Assembly: GCA_020720405.1 (NCBI GenBank)
Contig: DYOS01000013.1
Coordinates: 1 to 40,926 of the forward strand
Source of the DNA: Caldithrix sp.
Lineage (GTDB): Bacteria > Calditrichota > Calditrichia > Calditrichales > Calditrichaceae
DNA length: 40,926 nucleotides
Direction of reading: 5' to 3'
This document shows positions 18,202 through 28,348 of this stretch, piece after piece (the first letter of the stretch is position 1; the number at the start of each line of letters is the position of its first letter). A model generated the notes under the pieces. The model had not been told where the DNA came from and made no database searches. It worked only from the letters and a program-made list of their open reading frames with translations. Position numbers and translations under genes: made by a program.

Positions 18202-18831
18202 TTATTTCAGTTTAAACTGGAACGGAATATTCATTTTTACTTTTACAAATTTATCACGCTGTTTGGCAGGCTTAAATGTACATTTCCGGGCTGCCTCCAC
18301 AGCTGCTTCATCCAACATAGGTATAGAGCGAAAAACATTGGCATTCTCAACTTTGCCGTCTTTACCAATGGTTACCGTCACCACTACCGTACCTTCAATA
18401 CCGGCTCGTTTGGCCAGATCTGGAAATTTCGGAGTTTCTTTATGCATAATTTCCGGTTTTTCGGAAACCGCAAAAAACTCAAAGATTTCTTCAACATCAG
18501 CTTCCGGCGGCGGTGGCAATTCTTCAAGCGGTGTAAAATCCACCGTCTGTTCCTCAATGGTTACATCATCCAGAATATCCTCATCTTCTGTCTCAACGGG
18601 GATGGATGGTTTGGCCGGAGCGGGTGGACGCTGGAACTGAATCGTTTGCGGAATTTCAATAGTCTCAATCGTTATATCCGGATCTGAGGGTAGTACAACC
18701 GATGTTTCAAATTTCTTGAAGGAATAGAAAAACAGGATCATAATAACTAATGATATTACTAAACCAGCTTCAAGATAGGTATGGTACTTTAATTTTAAAT
18801 CTGCTTCGGGATTGGTCTTTAATGCTTGCAT
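18202..18831 (-). CDS. tonB: TonB-family energy transducer
   Basis: A 209-residue TonB-like protein: short cytoplasmic N-terminus, one membrane anchor at about 22-40, a Pro/Glu-rich periplasmic spacer (about 60-130, with RPPAPAKP and LPPPPEAD), and a TonB C-terminal domain from about 135 with the diagnostic FPDLAKRAGIEGTVVV and TFKPAKQRDK motifs. It couples the ExbB/ExbD proton channel to outer-membrane receptors. It is the last gene of exbB-exbD-exbD-tonB; no TonB-dependent receptor lies in the window. Confidence 0.95.
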   Translation of the reverse strand: MQALKTNPEADLKLKYHTYLEAGLVISLVIMILFFYSFKKFETSVVLPSDPDITIETIEIPQTIQFQRPPAPAKPSIPVETEDEDILDDVTIEEQTVDFTPLEELPPPPEADVEEIFEFFAVSEKPEIMHKETPKFPDLAKRAGIEGTVVVTVTIGKDGKVENANVFRSIPMLDEAAVEAARKCTFKPAKQRDKFVKVKMNIPFQFKLK

Positions 18832-18833
18832 AC

Positions 18834-19250
18834 CTAATACCCTCCCGGCACAGCCGAATAATTTACTTTTAAAGAATTCGCCTTACGCAATTCCTCATGG
18901 ACTTTGCTCACAAAACCCATATCTGCCGTACGATCGATCTTTAAAGCAACGATGATCTGGGGATCTTTTACCAATTTCTGGTAAACGATATTTCTGAGTT
19001 CTGTCACCTTTTTTACATTCAGATCATCACAGGCGACCTGATTGCTTTCATCCACCCAAATTGTAACTACATGCAGCTTCGAACCTTCAATTTTCCTGAT
19101 TTTTTCAGCATCCGGCAGTTTGACTTTCAAACCGCTGAATTGCTTAATCACCGTTGCTACCATGAAAAAGATGAGGAGCATGAAAATAATATCCGGCATG
19201 GAGGTTGTCGGGATGGAAGCATTTACCGAGCTTTTCTTTGAAAACTTCAT
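18834..19250 (-). CDS. exbD: ExbD/TolR-family biopolymer transport protein (second copy)
   Basis: A 138-residue single-pass inner-membrane protein. The membrane segment (about 20-42) carries the conserved proton-path aspartate in MPDIIFMLLIFFMV. The periplasmic part ends in KVNYSAVPGGY. Compared with the first copy it has a slightly different periplasmic domain (HVVTIWVDESNQV). Two ExbD copies with one ExbB are usual in FCB bacteria and may form a mixed dimer inside the ExbB pentamer. It ends 2 bases before tonB. Confidence 0.94.
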   Translation of the reverse strand: MKFSKKSSVNASIPTTSMPDIIFMLLIFFMVATVIKQFSGLKVKLPDAEKIRKIEGSKLHVVTIWVDESNQVACDDLNVKKVTELRNIVYQKLVKDPQIIVALKIDRTADMGFVSKVHEELRKANSLKVNYSAVPGGY

Positions 19251-19268
19251 AGTCTGTATAGCTCCCTT

Positions 19269-19676
19269 TTAATCTTTTTCCGGTTCGGCAATTGAAATAC
19301 GTTTCGCCTCGGCTTTTTTTAGTTGATCAAGAACCTTAACATAATCGCTGTATTTGGTTTCATTATCTGTTTTTAAGGAAACAATCAGCAAATCATTTTC
19401 AAATATCTTGTCTTTAATAATCCTGGCGACTTCGTTCATCTGGACCTGTTCCCCATCCAGAAGTACCTGCCCGGCGGCGTTGACTAAAAGATTGGTAATA
19501 TTTTTCTTAGGTATCTTTATCTCAACTTCCCCCGGCGGCGGAAGAACTAAATCCAGACCTTTTTCCGTATCAATTGACGTGGTTACCAAAAAGAAAATCA
19601 ATAAGAGAAATACAATATCAGACAGAGAAGCAGAAGGAATTTCTACATTCTTTTCTTTTCTCTTGTTTAATAACAT
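19269..19676 (-). CDS. exbD: ExbD/TolR-family biopolymer transport protein (first copy)
   Basis: A 135-residue single-pass protein with the proton-path aspartate in LSDIVFLLLIFFLV (about 17-30), followed by the periplasmic VLPPPGEVEIKIP and a C-terminal domain ending ISIAEPEKD. It lies between exbB (24-base gap) and the second exbD (18-base gap). Confidence 0.95.
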   Translation of the reverse strand: MLLNKRKEKNVEIPSASLSDIVFLLLIFFLVTTSIDTEKGLDLVLPPPGEVEIKIPKKNITNLLVNAAGQVLLDGEQVQMNEVARIIKDKIFENDLLIVSLKTDNETKYSDYVKVLDQLKKAEAKRISIAEPEKD

Positions 19677-19700
19677 GGGATTAACCTTTCAGGATTTCTC

Positions 19701-20315
19701 TTATTTTTTGTTTTCGATTTCAATCAGGGCATCCATCAGCTCAACCGAACTCTGTTCCATATCAATGATCAGTTTATCGATTTTTGAGGTGAAGAAATTA
19801 TAGAAAACCTGGATGATCATAGCCACAACCAGACCAAACAAAGTGGTTAACAAAGCTTCGGAGATACCACCGGCTACCACTGCAGGAGAGATATCATTTG
19901 CTTTCTTGATAGCGTCAAAAGCGCCAACCATACCTGATACAGTTCCGGTAAAACCAAGCATTGGGGCAAGAACAATTACGGATGTCAATACAATCATACC
20001 GCGTTCAAGGAAGGCCATTTCAATGGAACCAGCATTGGTAATAGATTTTTCAACATGCTCCAGACCTTTATCAGCACGGCTTAATCCGGCGTGAAGAATC
20101 GAGGCTACCGGTCCGGGTGTTTTTTCACATTCGGCCACTGCTGCTTCAACGCCACCTTCCTGCAGGGCATTGTGCAGACGTGCTAAAAATTTACGGGTAT
20201 TTATAGAGGCGCGGGACAAAGTCCAGAATCTTTCTAAAACATATCCAACCCCGATAATAAACAGGATCAAAATCGGCCACATAAAAGCACCACCATCAAT
20301 AAAAAGTTCTACCAT
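19701..20315 (-). CDS. exbB: ExbB/TolQ-family proton channel (MotA/TolQ/ExbB)
   Basis: A 204-residue inner-membrane protein with three membrane segments: about 10-27, 110-135 (MLGFTGTVSGMVGAF, the conserved pore helix) and 145-170 (EALLTTLFGLVVAMI). It forms the pentameric stator channel with ExbD. The ATG is preceded by GAGGAG. First gene of the operon, behind a plausible promoter. Confidence 0.95.
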   Translation of the reverse strand: MVELFIDGGAFMWPILILFIIGVGYVLERFWTLSRASINTRKFLARLHNALQEGGVEAAVAECEKTPGPVASILHAGLSRADKGLEHVEKSITNAGSIEMAFLERGMIVLTSVIVLAPMLGFTGTVSGMVGAFDAIKKANDISPAVVAGGISEALLTTLFGLVVAMIIQVFYNFFTSKIDKLIIDMEQSSVELMDALIEIENKK

Positions 20316-20384
20316 AACCTTAACTCCTCAATTTTATTAGATTACCTTATTATTTGTAGGTTTCTACTTATGACTCTATGGTTC

Positions 20385-20413
20385 AAATTACCATACCATA
20401 ATTTTAAAGTCAA
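20385..20413 (-). promoter_or_regulatory. Probable promoter of exbB-exbD-exbD-tonB
   Basis: On the minus strand TTGACT, a 17-base spacer and TAATTT lie right after the S41 protease stop and about 70 bases before the exbB ATG. The -35 is good (5 of 6), the -10 weak. The region is very AT-rich. Confidence 0.4.
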
Positions 20414-20414
20414 T

Positions 20415-22022
20415 TTAATTTTGGCCAGAGGCAACACTACCTAAGTATAAGATTTCATTATACTTGGCGAATATTTTTTGGTACTCTGACAGTTGTTTAT
20501 CCCGGGAGAGCAGGACCTGCCAGTAAGCCTCATTTCCCCAGACCTGGCGGGCTATTTCGGCTTTAACCCGGGTCACATATTCTGCACTTACCGAATTGGT
20601 TAAATTTATACTATCTGACAGTGTTCTTTGGTCTATGCCGGCAAGCAGTCCGATGATCAGCCGGTCAGAAAAACTATTTCTGATCAGGTTGTCGACAGAA
20701 TTTGTATCCACATCTCCTGAAGATAGCAATTCGAGAGCGGCGCTAAAGAACGCACCCTGAGCCAGGAGCCGTCCCGCCGCAGCGGTATCCGAATAGAAGG
20801 AACCCGACTCAACCATAAAATCCGGTTCAATTCCACCGCCGGAGGCTATTTCCCTGCCATTCCTGGTCTTGTAAACCTGGACAATGGCAGTGTTTTTCCC
20901 TGCTCCCTGGTGCTGATAATAAGCAGCCCGGTCAATTCCCTGATAATCTCTTTGGATCAGTCTTCCGGATGGGGTGAAGTATTTTGAGATGGTCAACCGC
21001 AGACGTGACTCGTCCGGGTAGGAAAATTCATTCTGCACAAGACCCTTCCCGAAACTTCTCTCCCCGGCAATCACTCCCCGGTCGTGATCCTGTATGGCTC
21101 CGGCCACAATTTCGGAAGCACTTGCTGAAAATTCGTTTATCAAAATGACCAACGGATACGTGCGGACCAGGCTTTTCCCGAACGTATCGGCAAAATATTC
21201 TTTATTAAACTGCTTCATCCGGCCTTTCGTCGAAACCACCGGCTGACGACCGTCAAGAAATTTTGAACAAACTTCTACCGCTTCCTGCAAAAGTCCGCCG
21301 GCGTTATTTCTCAGGTCCAGCACCAGCCTCTGCATGCCTTTCTTCTCCAGCTTGATCATCGCAGTTTCGACCTCATCCGAGGATGTCTCTGAAAAACGCG
21401 ACAACCAGATATACCCGGTAAGCGAGTCGAGCATGAAAAAGGTCGTCACCGATTGCAGGGGTATTTCAGAGCGGATAATTTCACAGGAGATGGAGTCGGG
21501 TATGGATTTACGGCTGACGGTTACGGTGACCCGTGAATTTTTTTCACCTTTAAGTCGTCTTGGGACATCTTCGGTGGAGATGTCTTTAGTAGTTGTACCG
21601 TCGATTCCGATAATCTGGTCACCGGCCAGCAGCCCGGCTTTTTCGGCAGGAGAATCCGGGAAAACTGAGATCACAAAAGGATAATGATTGAGGATATCGA
21701 ACTGGATGCCAATGCCAAAATAGCGGCCTTCAAATTCTTCGCTGTTACGCCGGGCTTCTTCGGCATTGATATAAACAGAATGGGGGTCGAGAGTATTCAG
21801 CAGACCGTTGACGGCACCCTCGCCGGCTGTTTCCCAGGCAATACTGTCCATATAAAATTGATCGAGCAATTCAATCGTCCGCTCAACTTTTCCCATGGCT
21901 TGAGATTTTGACGATGAACTGTCAAACCGCGGCTGAATCCACCCGCCAATACGCTCATCAACAATGGTCAATAACACAAGTAAGCCAGCAATAAGCAGGA
22001 AAGTCAACCGTTGCGCTGTCAT
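20415..22022 (-). CDS. S41 C-terminal processing peptidase (CtpA-like)
   Basis: A 535-residue periplasmic serine protease. An uncleaved signal/anchor (about 5-22) is followed by an N-terminal helical part, a PDZ domain (about 95-175; FPDSPAEKAGLLAGDQIIGIDG), and the S41 catalytic domain with the Ser/Lys dyad in EFSASASEIVAGA and RSFGKGLVQ. The extra ~150 C-terminal residues are helical. Its ATG overlaps the GH57 stop by four bases (ATGA), so it is translationally coupled to it. Confidence 0.94.
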   Translation of the reverse strand: MTAQRLTFLLIAGLLVLLTIVDERIGGWIQPRFDSSSSKSQAMGKVERTIELLDQFYMDSIAWETAGEGAVNGLLNTLDPHSVYINAEEARRNSEEFEGRYFGIGIQFDILNHYPFVISVFPDSPAEKAGLLAGDQIIGIDGTTTKDISTEDVPRRLKGEKNSRVTVTVSRKSIPDSISCEIIRSEIPLQSVTTFFMLDSLTGYIWLSRFSETSSDEVETAMIKLEKKGMQRLVLDLRNNAGGLLQEAVEVCSKFLDGRQPVVSTKGRMKQFNKEYFADTFGKSLVRTYPLVILINEFSASASEIVAGAIQDHDRGVIAGERSFGKGLVQNEFSYPDESRLRLTISKYFTPSGRLIQRDYQGIDRAAYYQHQGAGKNTAIVQVYKTRNGREIASGGGIEPDFMVESGSFYSDTAAAGRLLAQGAFFSAALELLSSGDVDTNSVDNLIRNSFSDRLIIGLLAGIDQRTLSDSINLTNSVSAEYVTRVKAEIARQVWGNEAYWQVLLSRDKQLSEYQKIFAKYNEILYLGSVASGQN

Positions 22023-24154
22023 GTGGCCGGTGTGTCCAGAATCTGGGTGAGATCAACCTGCCAGGTCTCGCCGGGCACCAGACTGATTGGCCACAGAAAG
22101 ACGATGCACGAACTTTGATAAACCCGTTCGAACCCTGCCTCGGAGAGAGAAATGGTTTGAACCGGTACTCTCCAGATTTCAGCCGGGCGGGAGGCGGATA
22201 ACTTTATGTCAATTCTCATGTACTCATCCCTTAACCCGATGGTAGTCTGATTTTGCCCGGACGCAGCCGAGTCGAGCCAGCCTTCTTGCAGACGGTTTCG
22301 GCCGTCTGTGTAGTAGCGGTCGTGGGCATGGCCGGCCTGCAAGCCGAAATTAAATTCAATCCCAAGTTTGGTATTTATCCCGTAATCACCCGTATTCGTT
22401 AACCGGTAATGAAAACCGGTTCCGGCTGTTGTTCCTGAAATTTCAATCGTTTTCTGAAGGTGAAGTACCTGATCACCAATTTTGCCATCACGACCAAGAA
22501 TGATAACTGCCTTCTCGTCGCTGCGCTCGGCAGAAACGATATTATAAGCAGCATTAATAAAATCACCCTGCTCAGTATACCGGCTTTGCTCAAATTCGGT
22601 AAACGTGGTCTGCTCTTCAAAAAAATGGTCAATCAGCGAACGGCGCAGATAAGAATCATAATTCAGGTATTTTTCGAGGCCGGCCTCTTTGGCTATAACT
22701 AAATCATGAATACTGGCCGCTCCATTGCCTTCTCCGTTATTCTGACCGGGTGTCTGAGCCTGGGCCAGTTTATTATGATAACCTTCAGGACGCCGGGTCA
22801 TCGTATCGAGGATATTTTTCGAGGCGGGTTTAAAATCGTGTTCCAGTAATACTCCACCGCGGAAAGGGCTGATGTAAATATTTTGTTTAGATGAATCGAT
22901 CAAAATCTCGTTCTCTCCGTCCAGATCGTAATCATAAATTTCAATTTGGGGAGTTTTAGCTGGTGTAAGCTTATCCAGCTCTTTTTCAGCTTCAATCAGA
23001 TTACTGTAAATAGCATGCCTGAGGTGACTTAAATACAAACCGCCAAACACGCCATGCCAATATGGGCAGTTACATTGCCCGGCCCAAAGATGGTCAAGTG
23101 CTTTGGATTTTGCGGCTGCGGGTTCGGATGAGGCGGCGATTTTGTTGCTGACCCTGAGCATTTTTTTATGCATCAGGTTCACTTCCGGGTATTTGGTCAT
23201 AAAATTGCGCCAGAAGCCGCCGCGGACAAAGAGACCGTATTGATCCAGTTTACCCTGATCGGCCAGCATGTGTTCAAAGTCTTCATAGTTGCGGAAGGAT
23301 TCGGTGAACAGCGCCCAGTGCATCATTTCGGCATAGGAAGCGGTGGGCAGATAAATGCGGTCTTTTGGCCGAACCTGCTCGATGACTTCCGCAAAGTGGA
23401 CCATCTCGATCCAGGATGATTCATTCTCCAGGGCGGTAAAAAAATTCTCCAGCCAGCCGTTTTCGTAAACATGGCGATAGGTATCCGGCCAGACCCCGAA
23501 TTTTTCACCATCATCAGCAAAAACAACGACTTTTTGCCCATCTTCACTGGCAAAATCCCTCAAAACATTTATAGTAGCCTGGGCATCCTGAAAAGGAATG
23601 GTGTACCTGAGCATTTTGTTAATGGGGAAAATTTTTACCGCCAGACCGTTGTCTTCAGTCATAAAGTAACCATCAAGGTCTCTATCCTGCAGACCGGTGT
23701 ATTTAAAATGGGTATCATCAACAACCGTGTATTGCATCCCGGCTTTGTTCAGCGATCCGGGTAAACCCGGCTCCCAGACCCGCTCGGCCAGCCACATCCC
23801 TTTCGGTTCGTAATTGAACAGGGTATGCACTCTGTCGCTTAATTTCCTGATCTGACCAATACGATCGTGCTCCGGAATAACAGAAAGAATAGGCTCATAA
23901 TAACCGCCCGACATCACTTCAAGCTGACCACGTCCAACCAGCGTCCGTACTTTTGTTAACAGATCCGGATGATTGATTTCAAGCCAGTCCAAAAGGATTC
24001 CTGTGAAATGAATCGAGATGCGGATCGCGGGATGTCTTTCAAGAGTTTCCAGGAAGGGCAGGTAGGATTTCTGATAGGCTTCTTCAAAAACAAAATCGAA
24101 ATTCCCGATTGGCTGATGATTATGAATTCCCAGCACAAATTTTATTTTCTTCAT
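22019..24154 (-). CDS. GH57 4-alpha-glucanotransferase / amylase-like enzyme
   Basis: A 711-residue cytoplasmic glycoside hydrolase family 57 enzyme. The N-terminal (beta/alpha)7 barrel has the family motifs HNHQP at 11-15, GGYYEPIL, WLAERVWEP with the nucleophile Glu, and VVFADDGEKFG with the acid/base Asp. C-terminal beta-sandwich domains (DUF1925/DUF1926 type, from about residue 400) match the Thermococcus-type 4-alpha-glucanotransferase, so maltodextrin or glycogen remodelling is likely. No signal peptide. Both ends overlap neighbours by 4 bases (speB upstream, S41 downstream). Confidence 0.93.
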   Translation of the reverse strand: MKKIKFVLGIHNHQPIGNFDFVFEEAYQKSYLPFLETLERHPAIRISIHFTGILLDWLEINHPDLLTKVRTLVGRGQLEVMSGGYYEPILSVIPEHDRIGQIRKLSDRVHTLFNYEPKGMWLAERVWEPGLPGSLNKAGMQYTVVDDTHFKYTGLQDRDLDGYFMTEDNGLAVKIFPINKMLRYTIPFQDAQATINVLRDFASEDGQKVVVFADDGEKFGVWPDTYRHVYENGWLENFFTALENESSWIEMVHFAEVIEQVRPKDRIYLPTASYAEMMHWALFTESFRNYEDFEHMLADQGKLDQYGLFVRGGFWRNFMTKYPEVNLMHKKMLRVSNKIAASSEPAAAKSKALDHLWAGQCNCPYWHGVFGGLYLSHLRHAIYSNLIEAEKELDKLTPAKTPQIEIYDYDLDGENEILIDSSKQNIYISPFRGGVLLEHDFKPASKNILDTMTRRPEGYHNKLAQAQTPGQNNGEGNGAASIHDLVIAKEAGLEKYLNYDSYLRRSLIDHFFEEQTTFTEFEQSRYTEQGDFINAAYNIVSAERSDEKAVIILGRDGKIGDQVLHLQKTIEISGTTAGTGFHYRLTNTGDYGINTKLGIEFNFGLQAGHAHDRYYTDGRNRLQEGWLDSAASGQNQTTIGLRDEYMRIDIKLSASRPAEIWRVPVQTISLSEAGFERVYQSSCIVFLWPISLVPGETWQVDLTQILDTPAT

Positions 24155-25011
24155 ACCTGGCTTCCGGATTTATATTTAAGGGTGATCAGTTTGTAAACAA
24201 GTTTGGCCGCTAAAAAATCAGCGGCATGGTAACTATCCATCGGACTTAATTCAACCACATCAAAACCGACCACATTGGCCGAGGCAAAAACCTTTTCCAG
24301 AAAACGCACGGTCTCATTCCACAGGAATCCACCAGGCTCAGGCGTCCCGGTTGCCGGCATAATTGAGGGATCAAAATAATCGATATCAAATGTAATGAAG
24401 ACATTCTTTTTCAGTTCTGTTAAAATTCCATCAAAACCATGCTGATGAATCTGATGGGCATAATAGGTTTTTATACCTTTTTCTCTTATAAATTCCGCTT
24501 CTTCAACACACTGGGAACGAATACCAACCTGTACAATATTTGGATTTAATTCGTAAATGCGGTGCATCACCGAAGCATGGGAATAAATGCTGTCTTCATA
24601 GGAATAGCGCAAGTCAGAATGGGCATCAAACTGGAGAACGGTTAATTCGGAAAATTTTTCGTGGAAGGCCCGGTAAACCGGAAAGCTTAGTGAATGCTCC
24701 CCGCCGAGGATCACCGGAAATCTGTTCCTGTCCAGAATAGATTTTACTGCCTGGGTGATAAGATCAAAATCCCGGGTCGTTTCACCGCTGAAATTTAAGG
24801 CCGGTTGGGTAAAAACACCCTGACGATAAGCTTCAGTCTGGTAAACTTCATCATACAATTCAACGAAACGTGAGGCTTCAATAACTGCTTCCGGTCCCCG
24901 ATCTGTACCAGTACCGTAGCTTGTGGTCTTTTCATAAGGTACAGGCAGCACTTCTATCAGAGCAGTTGCCTCAGCTGAAAATTCCGGTTCCAAACCTAAA
25001 AAATTATTCAT
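24151..25011 (-). CDS. speB: Agmatinase
   Basis: Ureohydrolase that cleaves agmatine to putrescine and urea. The 286-residue protein has all Mn-ligand motifs: GGEHSLSFP, FDAHSDLR (Asp, His, Asp) and FDIDYFDPSIMP. The absence of the arginase substrate-binding loop and the adjoining arginine decarboxylase favour agmatinase over arginase or formimidoylglutamase. I chose the ATG at 25011, preceded by AAGGGTG; a GTG at 25017 is possible. Located downstream of pdaD across a 150-base gap containing a large inverted repeat. Confidence 0.93.
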   Translation of the reverse strand: MNNFLGLEPEFSAEATALIEVLPVPYEKTTSYGTGTDRGPEAVIEASRFVELYDEVYQTEAYRQGVFTQPALNFSGETTRDFDLITQAVKSILDRNRFPVILGGEHSLSFPVYRAFHEKFSELTVLQFDAHSDLRYSYEDSIYSHASVMHRIYELNPNIVQVGIRSQCVEEAEFIREKGIKTYYAHQIHQHGFDGILTELKKNVFITFDIDYFDPSIMPATGTPEPGGFLWNETVRFLEKVFASANVVGFDVVELSPMDSYHAADFLAAKLVYKLITLKYKSGSQV

Positions 25012-25054
25012 CGTCACCCTTTGCGCGGTTTTTGCTCCGGATTAAATAATATTT

Positions 25055-25153
25055 ACCATCGGCCAGGAATTCTCTCCGGAAGCAGATTTGATATTCCAGA
25101 TTTCATCTGATTGATTTTATTGTTCAGACCGGAGGGTTTTTCCGGCCGATGGT
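25055..25153 (-). repeat. Large imperfect inverted repeat in the pdaD-speB gap
   Basis: Outer arms ACCATCGGCC (25055-25064) and GGCCGATGGT (25144-25153) match perfectly; inner arms CTCCGG (25074-25079) and CCGGAG (25129-25134) also match. The 9 bases between them on each side are symmetric in length and pair apart from three mismatches, giving a helix of about 25 base pairs enclosing a 49-base loop. A small hairpin (CAGAT/ATCTG) lies inside the loop. It occupies most of the pdaD-speB spacer and would fold in the mRNA as a stable structure. No T-run follows, so it is not an ordinary terminator. Confidence 0.75.
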
Positions 25154-25161
25154 TAGACCCG

Positions 25162-25707
25162 TCAGGGCAAAAGTACAGCCGCGGCAATTACTGTTGTCCA
25201 GAAACCATTCGGACTGCCCACCGCCGTCTGGGTGATGTTCTGTGTATGTACAATTTTACCCGAAATTTCCCAGGTCTGTCGTTTTTCATCCCAACTGGCA
25301 TCAGGATCAAATTCAACACCCAAAATGGTGGCCAGCATTTCTGCGGCAATATCCTCAGCATAATCACCCGATTGCTTTTCATCCAAACCAAAACCATGAT
25401 GCTCACTCAGGTAACCGTACATATTATTATCTTTTGGAATCGCCACACCAATCGAAGCAGCCAGCATACGATGCGGTTCATTGGTAGTGTTTTTACTATA
25501 GACTGCATGAACAATCTGTCCGGACTGCATCTCCGACAAACCTTCTTCGACCGAGACAATTTCACAACCGGCAGGATAAATGCTGGAAACGGCAACCAGA
25601 TTGAACGGTGCAATCCGGGCATTCCTCAAGGCCATTTCGAAACTGGTCAGCTGCTCTTTGTGAATTCCAACGCCTTTTGTAAAAAATACTTTTTTGGGTA
25701 CATACAT
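25162..25707 (-). CDS. pdaD: Pyruvoyl-dependent arginine decarboxylase
   Basis: Decarboxylates arginine to agmatine, the first step of the two-step putrescine route completed by speB. The 181-residue proenzyme contains the self-cleavage site Ser41-Ser42 in VAVSSIYP; cleavage converts Ser42 to the pyruvoyl cofactor. Other family motifs are GEIV-like CEIVSVEEG and the C-terminal [21 protein letters not shown] core TAVGSPNG. The ATG is preceded by AAGGAG. It begins 15 bases after the zincin peptidase stop. Confidence 0.96.
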   Translation of the reverse strand: MYVPKKVFFTKGVGIHKEQLTSFEMALRNARIAPFNLVAVSSIYPAGCEIVSVEEGLSEMQSGQIVHAVYSKNTTNEPHRMLAASIGVAIPKDNNMYGYLSEHHGFGLDEKQSGDYAEDIAAEMLATILGVEFDPDASWDEKRQTWEISGKIVHTQNITQTAVGSPNGFWTTVIAAAVLLP

Positions 25708-25722
25708 TTTAAGAACTCCTTC

Positions 25723-26715
25723 TTAGTTTTTTTCCAAATATTCATCCTCCCAGGAAGAAATTTTTTGGTTGTTCCGTCTTTTAATCTGGCAAAATGCCAG
25801 TGCCATTAATATTAAAATAAAAATCCAGATCAGAATTGGGGAACTGATCAAACCGATGGCAGAGTATCGCTGGCGAATCCAGGTCTGCCATTGATGATTA
25901 AAACCGGTAAAATTTTCACCGGTCTGCCGTAGAAAAACACGGTCATAATTTTCCCCACCGCCAATTGCCCGGGTCAGTTCAACCAGCGACTCCAGCCCAT
26001 AAGTCTGGTTATAATAAGTTGTGGCCGACAAACTTAAGGCATAGGACTGGCCGGCGCCTGAGCCGGAAAGTGGGCCAGGGTGTTCCAGGTCTGTCAGATC
26101 AAGCTTTTTTCCCGCAAGGGTCAGCCAGCTCAGTATCATCGCTTTGGAAAAATCAATTTCTTCCCCGCTGAGCAAATCGGCCAGACCCTCATGCAGCCAC
26201 CAGGGGATGCGGTTGGTCTTATCCAATCCGGCCAGATGAATGTGAACCAGCTCATGTAGCAACACCGCAGGCAGATGCTCAAGGTCTTCCGGTTTAGCAG
26301 TACGGATGTATATCCTGTTTTGCTCCGGCAGGGCAACCGCCTGACTCCAGCCGGGCGGTTCAAAACCCGATAAACCCGTAATTTCTGTCAAAGAACGAAC
26401 GATGACTATCTCAATCCTGCCGGTCGGTTGTCCAAACAAAATTTCAAACTCTGCGGCCCGTCCGGCACATTGTTCGGCTGCTTCTGCTATAATGCGTTTT
26501 TGCTCAGGCGGGACAAGGATAACTGCGTTTTCAGTAAGGAAAATTTGCTCCCCATTCTGCCCTGCTGCAAAGCTTGCAAATATAGGGAACAGGCTTAGTC
26601 TTAACAATAATTTTTTGAAGCTGAGTGTAATTTTATAACCCTGAATTCGGGTGATTTCAGGGAGAAAAAATTTATAAAAAATATTCTTCCGGGATCCGGA
26701 CCTGAAATATGGCAT
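25723..26715 (-). CDS. Zincin peptidase with C-terminal membrane anchor (peptidase MA-like)
   Basis: Putative metalloprotease of 330 residues. A signal-like hydrophobic stretch lies near residues 30-50, the zinc-binding HELVHIH at about 155-161 is followed by WWLHEGLADLLSGEE with the third ligand Glu about 20 residues on, and a membrane segment (LIWIFILILMALAF) sits close to the C-terminus. The fold matches the 'peptidase MA-like' gluzincin group. The frame also opens with a TTG at 26745; the ATG at 26715 with AGAAGGAAA upstream is preferred. Substrate unknown. Upstream spacing to pdaD suggests a shared transcript. Confidence 0.86.
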   Translation of the reverse strand: MPYFRSGSRKNIFYKFFLPEITRIQGYKITLSFKKLLLRLSLFPIFASFAAGQNGEQIFLTENAVILVPPEQKRIIAEAAEQCAGRAAEFEILFGQPTGRIEIVIVRSLTEITGLSGFEPPGWSQAVALPEQNRIYIRTAKPEDLEHLPAVLLHELVHIHLAGLDKTNRIPWWLHEGLADLLSGEEIDFSKAMILSWLTLAGKKLDLTDLEHPGPLSGSGAGQSYALSLSATTYYNQTYGLESLVELTRAIGGGENYDRVFLRQTGENFTGFNHQWQTWIRQRYSAIGLISSPILIWIFILILMALAFCQIKRRNNQKISSWEDEYLEKN

Positions 26716-26776
26716 TTCACCGGGTTTCCTTCTGTGAATTATCAAGTTGTAATGAAATTTCCATCTGAAAGAATGA

Positions 26777-26953
26777 AAAGCAAATAATTTTTTAAATGAC
26801 AGTGGTGACCCAAATGGACGAAAGGATTACCGGGAGACCATTACTTATCTCAAGTTGGATGGAGGGGAACTCTATACATCGAAAACTTTGGATTCGGTTT
26901 ACCGATTCCGCCGGCAGATTGAAAAATTCACCAACTGCGGTATTTGGGTCATT
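26777..26953 (+). pseudogene. Coding-like fragment without start (possible remnant)
   Basis: In the gap between the zincin and MFS genes the plus-strand frame 26777-26953 reads as ordinary protein (DSGDPNGRKDYRETITY, then KLDGGELYTSKTLDS and YRFRRQIEKFTNCGI) and is open until it runs antisense into the MFS gene. It has no ATG in frame and no binding site. It may be the stub of a decayed gene or a chance open frame. I do not recognise a family. Confidence 0.3.
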
Positions 26954-28276
<1,323 letters not shown>

Positions 28277-28291
28277 CTGAAGCTAAAATGC

Positions 28292-28324
28292 AAAAAAAAA
28301 CCTCTTCATTTATGATGAAGAGGT
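28292..28324 (-). terminator. Terminator of the MglA/roadblock operon
   Basis: Stem of 9-10 base pairs on the minus strand (arms 28315-28324 and 28300-28309, 5-base loop) followed by nine T. It lies 25 bases past the stop of the MglA-like gene, so it ends that operon and insulates the MFS gene, whose start lies only 16 bases beyond. Confidence 0.92.
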
Positions 28325-28348
28325 CAGATACCAAACCCGTATTAAAAC

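Noticed and set aside
25111-25809. 232-codon plus-strand ORF opposite pdaD
   Set aside because: It is the antisense of pdaD, whose self-cleavage site and length are unmistakable.
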